64,000 nt of DNA from NCBI GenBank assembly GCA_001898505.1, contig MKTZ01000027.1:310001-374000 (forward strand). The letters run 5' to 3'. The stretch comes from Sphingobacteriales bacterium 50-39 (GTDB taxonomy: Bacteria > Bacteroidota > Bacteroidia > Chitinophagales > Chitinophagaceae). Made by a program: the position numbers and the translations under genes. How positions within the stretch are numbered: position 1 is the stretch's first letter; every line of letters begins with the position of its first letter. Positions 57,448 through 64,000 of this stretch are shown here, piece by piece. The notes beneath the pieces were generated by a model. The model made no database searches. It was not told the DNA's origin and saw nothing but the letters and a program-made list of their open reading frames with translations.

Positions 57448-58854
57448 ATGATCAAAGGAAAAATATATCTGACTGGGATTTGCGCTACTGCGGGAATGGG
57501 AGGTTTCCTTTTTGGATTTGACACGGCTGTCATATCGGGCGCTGTCAATTTCCTCCGGACGCAATTCAGGTTGAATCCTGCCATGGAAGGATGGGTAATG
57601 AGCTCGGCCCTGGTAGGCTGTGTGGCAGGGGCGGCCGTCGCCGGCTACCTTTCAGACAGGTACGGAAGAAAAAAGATCCTGCTGGCCTCCGCGGTGCTTT
57701 TTATCGTCTCCGCATTGGGATGCATGACGGCCGGTACGCCGGCTGTGCTGGTGGCGGGACGGATCGTCGGGGGCATAGGAGTAGGTTTTGCCGCCATGGT
57801 AGCGCCCATGTTTATCGCCGAGCTGGCGCCCGCGCATCTAAGGGGAAGACTGGTGTCCATCTACCAGCTGGCCATTACGTTGGGCATTCTTTGCTCCTAC
57901 CTGTCGAACACATTGTTGCTGGGGTACGCCTCCGCGCATGCTGGTAGCCAGGGCGGGCTGCTGCATTATTATCTGGCCGGCGAGGTGTGGCGCGGCATGC
58001 TGGGGTCCAACATGATCCCGGCGCTGCTATTTCTACTGATGCTGTTTTTTGTACCGGAAAGCCCGCGATGGCTGGTAAAGGAAGGACGTGGCCACCAGGC
58101 ATATGAGATATTGCGTCGAATCAGCGGGGACGAGCAGGCTACTAAGGAGCTCAAAGAGATCTCGATGGTCATTGCAGAGGAGGGCCAGGGCAGTTTCCAC
58201 CAGCTGCTGGCGCCGGGGATCAGAACGGCGCTGGTCATAGGGATCGTGTTGCCATTCCTCAGCCAGCTGACGGGCATCACTACCGTTATGTACTATGCGC
58301 CAGCCATATTCGAACAGGCTGGTTTCCGGTCGGGATCTGCTATGGGAAGCGCATCCGTCATCGGCTTTTTCAATATGATCTTTACGTTCGTAGCCATATG
58401 GAAGATAGACCATTGGGGAAGGAAGCCCATGCTTATCTGGGGATTTTCGGGATTGTGCGTTGCGCTGTTGTCCATCGGGCTGCTCTTCTTCGGCGACGGA
58501 GGAAAAGGTTTTTTGCTGGGATCCTTCGTCTTTTATATCGCGGTATTTGCAGCTACCATCGGCCCCGGCGTATGGGTCGTCATTGCGGAGATCTATCCGA
58601 CCAGGGTCCGGGGAAGGGCCATGTCCATCGGGACCTTGTCGCTCTTTTTGGGATCGACATTCGTAACGCAGACATATCCGTTGCTGAGGGAGGCGGTGGG
58701 CATCGGCGTAGCATTCGTGTTGTACGGCCTGGCCCTGGCACCGGCGATATTTTTTGTCAGCAGGACAGTGCCGGAGACAAAGGGCCGTACCCTCGAGGAG
58801 ATCGAGCGCCACTGGACGACAGAAGAAAAGAAACAGATTAATGAAAGACTATGA
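57448..58854 (+). CDS. MFS sugar porter (SP family)
   Basis: The 468-residue inner-membrane protein has 12 predicted helices. Sugar-porter motifs are GFDTAVISGAVNFL near residue 24, DRYGRKKILLASAVLF near residue 68, GRIVGGIGVGFAAMVAP near residue 104, PESPRWLVKEGR near residue 200, and DHWGRKPML near residue 325. It likely imports the monosaccharide (mannose is expected) or a short glycoside freed by the GH38 enzymes, with proton symport. It starts 2 bp after paralogue 3 and its stop overlaps the next ATG by 4 bp. Confidence 0.93.
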   Translation: MIKGKIYLTGICATAGMGGFLFGFDTAVISGAVNFLRTQFRLNPAMEGWVMSSALVGCVAGAAVAGYLSDRYGRKKILLASAVLFIVSALGCMTAGTPAVLVAGRIVGGIGVGFAAMVAPMFIAELAPAHLRGRLVSIYQLAITLGILCSYLSNTLLLGYASAHAGSQGGLLHYYLAGEVWRGMLGSNMIPALLFLLMLFFVPESPRWLVKEGRGHQAYEILRRISGDEQATKELKEISMVIAEEGQGSFHQLLAPGIRTALVIGIVLPFLSQLTGITTVMYYAPAIFEQAGFRSGSAMGSASVIGFFNMIFTFVAIWKIDHWGRKPMLIWGFSGLCVALLSIGLLFFGDGGKGFLLGSFVFYIAVFAATIGPGVWVVIAEIYPTRVRGRAMSIGTLSLFLGSTFVTQTYPLLREAVGIGVAFVLYGLALAPAIFFVSRTVPETKGRTLEEIERHWTTEEKKQINERL

Positions 58855-59999
58855 CAATAAAAGGGATCACCTGGGATCATCCCCGGGGCTATCAGCCTTT
58901 AAAGGCGGTGGCCTCGGAATGGGGCCGCAAAACGGGTATATCATTGCAATGGGATGTACGGACATTGAAGGAATTCGGAGACATGCCTGTAGAAAAAATG
59001 GTGGACCTGTATGACCTTATCATCATCGATCATCCCTATATGGGAGAGGCCGCATCGAAAGCACTGTTGCTGCCGCTGGAAGAATACCTCCCCGAAAGTT
59101 TCTTCGCAGTACAGGCAGCTCAGAGCGTAGGGCCTTCCTATGAAAGTTATGCATGGAAGGAGCGGCATTACGCCTTGCCGGTGGATGCCGCCGCACAGGT
59201 GGCCGTGATCCGTAAGGACCTGGCGGATGCCATAGGGTGGGAGCCGCCGGCAGATACAGAAGCATTGAGCGCAGCGGCGGACAGGTTGCCGGACGGTAAG
59301 TTCATCGCGGTGCCGTTATGTCCTACGGATATCTGGTGCGTGTTTCTCACCCTGTGCGTTCAGCAAAAGGGAGGAGAGATCTTTACACCGTCCGGCATCG
59401 ATGAGGCCGCTGGCCGCTGTGCGTTGACGCAGTTGCAGGAATGGCGTGCATTCCTGCATCCGGATTCGTTTCGCATGAATCCCATTCAAATGCTGGACCG
59501 CATGGCAGCGGGAAATGACATTGTGTATTGCCCTTTTAGTTTTGGATACACGAATTATTCAAGGCGGAATGCAGCGGGAAGGCGGCTGGTATTTATGGAT
59601 GCACCCCGCCGCAATGGAGAGGGGATATCGACCTTGTTGGGTGGCGCAGGCATCGCCGTCTCGAGCCGTAGTGACAACAGGGATGTCTGTATGGATTTTA
59701 TCAGGTATGTGCTTGACCCCGAAGTCCAACGGACAACATATTATATCAACGGAGGCCAGCCCGGGCATTTGTCGGCATGGACAGACGCGGCGTGCCATGC
59801 GGACAGTGGAGGATTTTTTTTCAATACATTGAATACGTTGCAGCACGCCTACCGGCGGACAGGCGTGCCGGGCTTCAACAGGTTTCAGGAGGAGGCGGCT
59901 GACCTCGTCCATAGTTGGGTGAAGCAGGGTGCGGATGGCGCCGTCGTGATGCCGCAATTGAATCACCTTTATCAATCTATATGTCATGACCAGATATGA
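58851..59999 (+). CDS. solute-binding-protein-like protein without signal peptide
   Basis: The 382-residue protein resembles type 1 extracellular sugar-binding proteins (SBP_bac_1 fold). It has an N-terminal IIIDHPYMGEA segment near residue 57, WKERHYALPVDAAAQVAVIRKD near residue 101, and LGGAGIAVSSRSDNRDVCMDFIRY near residue 258. The start MTIKGITWDHPRGYQPL has no export signal, and no ABC permease or ATPase is next to it. It therefore probably stays in the cytoplasm as a sensor, chaperone or substrate carrier for the CoA genes that follow. The family annotation is from overall pattern, not a search. It overlaps both neighbours. Confidence 0.72.
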   Translation: MTIKGITWDHPRGYQPLKAVASEWGRKTGISLQWDVRTLKEFGDMPVEKMVDLYDLIIIDHPYMGEAASKALLLPLEEYLPESFFAVQAAQSVGPSYESYAWKERHYALPVDAAAQVAVIRKDLADAIGWEPPADTEALSAAADRLPDGKFIAVPLCPTDIWCVFLTLCVQQKGGEIFTPSGIDEAAGRCALTQLQEWRAFLHPDSFRMNPIQMLDRMAAGNDIVYCPFSFGYTNYSRRNAAGRRLVFMDAPRRNGEGISTLLGGAGIAVSSRSDNRDVCMDFIRYVLDPEVQRTTYYINGGQPGHLSAWTDAACHADSGGFFFNTLNTLQHAYRRTGVPGFNRFQEEAADLVHSWVKQGADGAVVMPQLNHLYQSICHDQI

Positions 60000-60753
60000 G
60001 ACGATCACCTGCGGCATCGACAACGGCATAGGCCGGTTGACTTTCAACAGGCCAGAGACACTGAATGCGATGAACAAACGTATGATGGATGAGATCATCG
60101 ATGGATTGGAGGCCATTACCCGCTCCGGGGCGGCCTCCGTAGGCGTTATTGCCGGCAGCGGCCGGGCTTTTATGGCAGGAGCGGACATAAAGGAATACAG
60201 CCGCCAGACGCCGGAGCAGTTCAAAGATTTCCAGGACAAGGGCAGGCGGCTATATCGATTGATCGAACAGTCGGACATCCCGTTTATTGCCGCCGTTAAT
60301 GGATTCGCGTTGGGGGGCGGATTTGAGATCGCGCTGGCTTGTGACTTTATCGTGGCGGGCGCGTCTGCGAAGCTGGGTTTGCCAGAGGTGCACCTTGGTT
60401 TGATACCGGGAGGCGGCGGCGCGCAACGCTTAATGCAAAGGATAGGGATGGGAAGGTTGAAAGAAATGCTGCTGCTGGGGCAGTCTTATACGGCGGCCCG
60501 GATGGAGGAATGGGGGATAGTGCATGCTGTGGCAGAAGATGACATGCTGGACGACGTGGTCGCTAAGCTTGCCGAAAAGCTCAGGCGCAGGCCGCCGCAG
60601 GCGGTGAAGGCCATCAAGGCGATGCTGGAGCCGTCCGCAATAGAGGCCGCATTTGAGACGCGCCTGGACAGGGAGGGGGCGTCCGTGGCGGCGTTGTTCC
60701 ATACCACCGAGGCGGCTCAGCTAATCAAACAATTCACGGAAAAAAGTAAATGA
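59986..60753 (+). CDS. enoyl-CoA hydratase/isomerase family (crotonase)
   Basis: The 255-residue enzyme has the oxyanion-hole segment SGRAFMAGADIKEYS near residue 58 and both catalytic glutamates of true hydratases: Glu114 (GGGFEIALACD) and Glu134 (GLPEVHLG), followed by PGGGGAQRL. It would add water across the double bond of an enoyl-CoA. Its start overlaps the upstream gene by 14 bp. Next to a CoA-transferase and an SDR it fits a CoA-activated acid degradation route; it has no thiolase partner here. Confidence 0.92.
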   Translation: MTRYETITCGIDNGIGRLTFNRPETLNAMNKRMMDEIIDGLEAITRSGAASVGVIAGSGRAFMAGADIKEYSRQTPEQFKDFQDKGRRLYRLIEQSDIPFIAAVNGFALGGGFEIALACDFIVAGASAKLGLPEVHLGLIPGGGGAQRLMQRIGMGRLKEMLLLGQSYTAARMEEWGIVHAVAEDDMLDDVVAKLAEKLRRRPPQAVKAIKAMLEPSAIEAAFETRLDREGASVAALFHTTEAAQLIKQFTEKSK

Positions 60754-60756
60754 CGG

Positions 60757-61947
60757 ATGGATAGCAGACGAACGAAGATGGTAGGGGAACTTATTCGGCG
60801 CAACAGTCTGGCGGCGCTGCTTTTCTGGCGTCCCGACGAGCTGGTGATGATGCTGGGTTATTTTCCTTTGTGGGGTGTTTCGGTGCTGTTGTACCCGGCG
60901 GATGGGGAGCCGGTGCTTTTTGTGCCGGCGCTGGAGCCGGAAGACATATTACCAAAGGGGATCACTGTCAAGAAATATCCGTGGGGCGCCCTCGACGGCA
61001 ACGATCCATGGGAGGTATTGTACAGCGTCGCAAAGGAGGAGCTTTTCAGGAGAGGCTTGGCCGACGGCGTTGTTTCATTCACAAGGAGCATCGGCGGCAG
61101 TGCGCCGTGCAGGATGTCCGCCGAGCAGCCACCGTTGCCGGCCGACCTGGTCCTGCGCCTGGAGCGGGTCTGCGCGGGAGGATGGAAGGATACGGGCGCT
61201 GAGCTCTCTCAACTATATGATGAAAAGACGCCAACGGACATCGTGGCATTGGAAAAGACGCACAAAATAGCGGCCCTTGCTGTGGAAGTATTCTACCGCG
61301 AGGTGGGCCGTGGGCATACGGAAGCCATGCTGGGGGCGCTGATCGAATCAGCAGTGCAGGAGACCAATGGCAGGGGGGACGTTGGCTTTGCCAAGGCCTG
61401 GCCGATGCTACAGTCCGGCCTGAACGCAGCAGATGCAGGGAGGTTCAACAGGAGCACGGGTAAGCTCATCGTGCCGGGGGATCTGGTCGTGCTGGAGATG
61501 GGAGTTTGCGTGGACGGTTATTGGGCGGATATAACCCGTACGGCCGTCGTCGGACAGGCGACGCATAGCCAGCAGCATATGTACGAGGCCGTTGCAGGCG
61601 CCCAGGAAGCCGCTTTTCGGCTTTTGCGACCGGGCGCTGCCATGCGGGAGGTAGACAATGCTGCACGCAGCTTTATTGCCGATGCGGGATTTGGATCCTG
61701 TTTTCCCCATGCGCTGGGCCACCAGACGGGTTTTCGATACCACGATCCCGGCGACGTGCTGTCGCCTTATAGCACGGGCATTTTACGGGAAGGCATGGTC
61801 GTCACAGTGGAACCAGGCGTATACAGCAAGGAACTGGGCAGCGGACTGCGCATAGAAGACAATGTATTGATAACCCCCGGAGGCTACCGGATCCTTTCCG
61901 CGTACCCACGGGATTTGAAAGGAGGGAATCAAGTTTATGGAAAATAA
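60757..61947 (+). CDS. M24-family metallopeptidase-fold protein (Xaa-Pro peptidase/creatinase-like)
   Basis: The 396-residue protein has a creatinase-like N-terminal domain (1-150) and a pita-bread C-terminal domain (about 165-385). Metal-ligand positions are 247, Asp258 (WADITRT), His322 (HALGHQTGF), Glu352 (TVEPGVY) and Glu367 (LRIEDNVL). Position 247 is Glu (LEMGVCVDG), where the family normally has Asp. It may act as a peptidase or as a C-N hydrolase on a small compound in the cluster. It overlaps the CoA-transferase gene by 11 bp. Confidence 0.85.
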   Translation: MDSRRTKMVGELIRRNSLAALLFWRPDELVMMLGYFPLWGVSVLLYPADGEPVLFVPALEPEDILPKGITVKKYPWGALDGNDPWEVLYSVAKEELFRRGLADGVVSFTRSIGGSAPCRMSAEQPPLPADLVLRLERVCAGGWKDTGAELSQLYDEKTPTDIVALEKTHKIAALAVEVFYREVGRGHTEAMLGALIESAVQETNGRGDVGFAKAWPMLQSGLNAADAGRFNRSTGKLIVPGDLVVLEMGVCVDGYWADITRTAVVGQATHSQQHMYEAVAGAQEAAFRLLRPGAAMREVDNAARSFIADAGFGSCFPHALGHQTGFRYHDPGDVLSPYSTGILREGMVVTVEPGVYSKELGSGLRIEDNVLITPGGYRILSAYPRDLKGGNQVYGK

Positions 61948-63142
61948 CAGCATAGGTGCGTTAACAGGTCTGCGGGTAGCCGACTTCACGCAGCTGGTCC
62001 AGGGGCCCTGGGCCTCTCAAATGCTTGGTGATATGGGAGCCGACATCATCAAGATCGAGCCGCCGGGCGGGGATTGGATGCGGCATTATGCTTATGGCAA
62101 CCTTTATCCGGCAGGGGAAAGCATCTCATTTTTGGGATTCAACAGGAACAAACGAAGCATCGCCCTGGACCTGAAAAGCCCGGAGGGTTTGCAGGCGGCG
62201 CGGGACATCATTTCCAGGTGCGACATCGTCATAGAGAATTTCCGGCCAGGTGTAATGGACAGGCTCGGCATTGGATATGAAGCGCTGCAGACCCGACAGC
62301 CGGGGCTGATCTATTGCGCCAGTTCCGGTTATGGCAAAGACGGTCCATACAGAACACGGCCAGGACAGGATCTGCTGGCGCAATCACTGGCAGGCGGCGC
62401 GTGGTTGAATGGCCGTAGCGGAGATTTGCCCGTAGTGACGGCGGTGGGTCAGGCAGACCTGCTCACCAGTCTTTTTATCGTTCAGTCCGTGCTGGCGGCA
62501 TTGTATCATCGTGAGCGGACGGGCAACGGCCAGCGCATCGATGCCAGCCTCCTGAATTCCATCATTGCCTTCCATACGCAGGAGATCACGGCGTACCTGT
62601 ACAAGGGGGAGAACCCGGAGCGCAGCGCCACCGGCATTCCCAATCCCTGGCTGGGGGCGCCATATGGACTCTATCCTACGATAGACAGCTATATTGCCAT
62701 CGGCATGAATTCTGTCCGCAGGCTGGCGGCTATCATGGGCGTGGAAGGGTATGACCAGGAGTTATACGACAGCAATAATATCATCGAGTCCAGAGACGCT
62801 ATCTACGCGGATTTTGCCGTCATGTTCCGTACAAAGACTACCGCGGAATGGCTGGGGATACTGCTGCCGCATGATATCTGGTGTTCGCAGGTGAACACAT
62901 TCAAGGAGATGGCAGTCGACCCCCAGGTGCGGCACAACGCCATGATCGTGGAATATGATCATCCCACCGCAGGCAAGGTGGCCACTACTGGCATCCCGGT
63001 GCAGTTCAGTGGGACACCAGCCGCCATCCGGCGACCGGCGCCGCTACTCGGCGAACATACCGTGGAGATATTGAAAGACATTTGCGGCTATACAGAGGCG
63101 CAGGTCCAGGCCGTACTGGAGTCTGTTAAACAAACTTCATAA
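61937..63142 (+). CDS. class III (CaiB/BaiF-type) CoA-transferase
   Basis: The 401-residue protein starts with GLRVADFTQLVQGPWASQMLGDMG, a signature of the family, followed by NFRPGVMDRLGIGYE near residue 101. The catalytic Asp174 is in VGQADLLTSL. Such enzymes move CoA from a donor acyl-CoA to a free organic acid such as carnitine, formate, succinate or an aromatic acid. Its position after the M24 gene and before an SDR suggests that it activates the substrate of this pathway. Cytoplasmic. Donor and acceptor are unknown. Confidence 0.92.
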   Translation: MENNSIGALTGLRVADFTQLVQGPWASQMLGDMGADIIKIEPPGGDWMRHYAYGNLYPAGESISFLGFNRNKRSIALDLKSPEGLQAARDIISRCDIVIENFRPGVMDRLGIGYEALQTRQPGLIYCASSGYGKDGPYRTRPGQDLLAQSLAGGAWLNGRSGDLPVVTAVGQADLLTSLFIVQSVLAALYHRERTGNGQRIDASLLNSIIAFHTQEITAYLYKGENPERSATGIPNPWLGAPYGLYPTIDSYIAIGMNSVRRLAAIMGVEGYDQELYDSNNIIESRDAIYADFAVMFRTKTTAEWLGILLPHDIWCSQVNTFKEMAVDPQVRHNAMIVEYDHPTAGKVATTGIPVQFSGTPAAIRRPAPLLGEHTVEILKDICGYTEAQVQAVLESVKQTS

Positions 63143-63153
63143 ATAGAAGAGTC

Positions 63154-63948
63154 ATGGATACAAACATCGATCTGAAGGGCAGGCGGGTATTGATCACAGG
63201 TGCGAGCCGTGGCATCGGGGCGGCCATCGCCCGCATAATGGCAGCTTGCGGAGCGCGCATTCTCATCAATCATCTGCGTGACGAAACCCATGCCCGGACC
63301 TTGGCCGCTGAGCTGTTGCAACAATATCAGACGGAGGCATTAGTATATGATGCCGATATCGCTGTTCCGCAGGAAGTAGCAGGACTTTTCCGGCTGGCGG
63401 ACGAGCAATGGGGCGGTATCGACGTATTGGTAAATAATGCCGGCTGCGAGACGGTCGATCACGCCGTAGACCTCGCCCTGGAAGACTGGGATAAGGTATT
63501 CAACGTGAATCTTCGCGGTGCATTCATCTGTGCGCAGGCCGCAGGGCGACGGATGATGGCGCAGAAAAGTGGCGTTATCCTGAACATATCCTCCATCCAC
63601 GATAAGGTACCCAGGAAAGGTTTGATACATTACTGTTCAGCCAAGGCGGGATTGAATATGATGACCAAATGCCTTGCTTTGGAGCTGGCCGCTCATCATG
63701 TACGGGTCGTCGCCGTGTCGCCCGGAGCCGTCCAGACGGAAATGAACAAGGACGAAATAGAGAAATTCGGACGGGAAAAATTCAATGGATGGATACCAGC
63801 CGGCCGCATCGGCGTGGTAGATGATGTCGCATGGACCTGCGCCTTCCTTGCCAGCGATAAGGCTGCCTATTTGACGGCTACAGAGATCTATATCGATGGA
63901 GGTTATAAGGAAAGCACCATCCCTTATGACCCGAGACCAAATAAATGA
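63154..63948 (+). CDS. short-chain dehydrogenase/reductase
   Basis: The 264-residue classical SDR has the nucleotide motif TGASRGIG at residues 15-22, NNAG near residue 92, and the catalytic Ser-Tyr-Lys of ILNISSIHDKV and HYCSAKAGLNM near 145-165. It ends in the usual LTATEIYIDGGY. It would oxidise or reduce a hydroxyl/keto group, possibly the hydroxyacyl product of the hydratase or a sugar. NAD versus NADP preference is not clear by eye. It follows the CoA-transferase by 11 bp and the next gene follows after 7 bp. Confidence 0.9.
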   Translation: MDTNIDLKGRRVLITGASRGIGAAIARIMAACGARILINHLRDETHARTLAAELLQQYQTEALVYDADIAVPQEVAGLFRLADEQWGGIDVLVNNAGCETVDHAVDLALEDWDKVFNVNLRGAFICAQAAGRRMMAQKSGVILNISSIHDKVPRKGLIHYCSAKAGLNMMTKCLALELAAHHVRVVAVSPGAVQTEMNKDEIEKFGREKFNGWIPAGRIGVVDDVAWTCAFLASDKAAYLTATEIYIDGGYKESTIPYDPRPNK

Positions 63949-63955
63949 TGATACT

Positions 63956-64000
63956 ATGATCGAAACATACGAACATAAAGGCGAAGGCTATGAGCCCTTT
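63956..64000 (+). CDS. 5' end of another gene, leaves the window
   Basis: The ATG at 63956, 7 bp after the SDR, opens MIETYEHKGEGYEPF before the window ends. A shorter frame from 63945 is blocked by a stop at once. Too little is present to name it, but the spacing makes it the next member of the same operon. Confidence 0.5.
   Translation, partial: MIETYEHKGEGYEPF

Overview
The window looks like chromosome from a Bacteroidota bacterium, most likely family Chitinophagaceae. Evidence: a SusC/SusD pair, a type IX secretion C-terminal sorting domain, short-form AMP nucleosidase, CcmB/CcmC/CcmD-like cytochrome c maturation genes, and promoter-like sites of the Bacteroidota form (TTG/TTTG, about 19 bp, TAnnTTTG). 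The genus is not determined. I found no rRNA, no complete tRNA, no CRISPR array, no transposase and no integrase.

Layout. 1-19.8 kb is ordinary core genome: a partial secreted esterase, queA, a very long TraB/GumN protein, an OmpA-domain protein, a MacB-type permease, a fused two-domain ABC ATPase, amn, a restriction-like endonuclease-fold protein, a secreted esterase, glutamate dehydrogenase, ccmB-ccmC-ccmD-like, tdk and waaA. 19.9-27.2 kb is a tight nucleotide-sugar operon: DegT aminotransferase, UDP-glucose dehydrogenase, UDP-xylose synthase, WbpO/TviB-type dehydrogenase and rfbBCD. It has no rfbA and no glycosyltransferase. 28.2-31.0 kb encodes a large secreted protein with a T9SS tail.

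31.3-43.4 kb is an accessory island. Its left edge cuts a secreted-protein gene after about 70 codons and joins it to the antisense remains of a fatty-acid desaturase. The island carries proteostasis and stress genes: two small RRM proteins, a Do/HtrA protease, a lone receiver-domain protein, groES-groEL, an hsp20 gene and a Crp-like regulator. It also carries several damaged genes: an AraC regulator with a frameshift, a CPA2/KefB-like antiporter with deletions and frameshifts, and a truncated quinone oxidoreductase. The content resembles the stress-tolerance islands of Proteobacteria, but the genes and arrangement differ.

43.4-64.0 kb is a polysaccharide-utilisation-like locus. A divergent AraC regulator precedes susC and susD, three tandem GH38-type alpha-mannosidase paralogues and a sugar-porter MFS protein. 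The same run then continues, with no gap above 15 bp, into a solute-binding-like protein without a signal peptide, an enoyl-CoA hydratase, an M24 peptidase-fold enzyme, a class III CoA-transferase, an SDR and a gene that leaves the window. The likely logic is uptake of a mannosylated compound, release of mannose, import, and CoA-dependent breakdown of an acidic aglycone. That pathway is inference. It is the best candidate here for an undescribed system.
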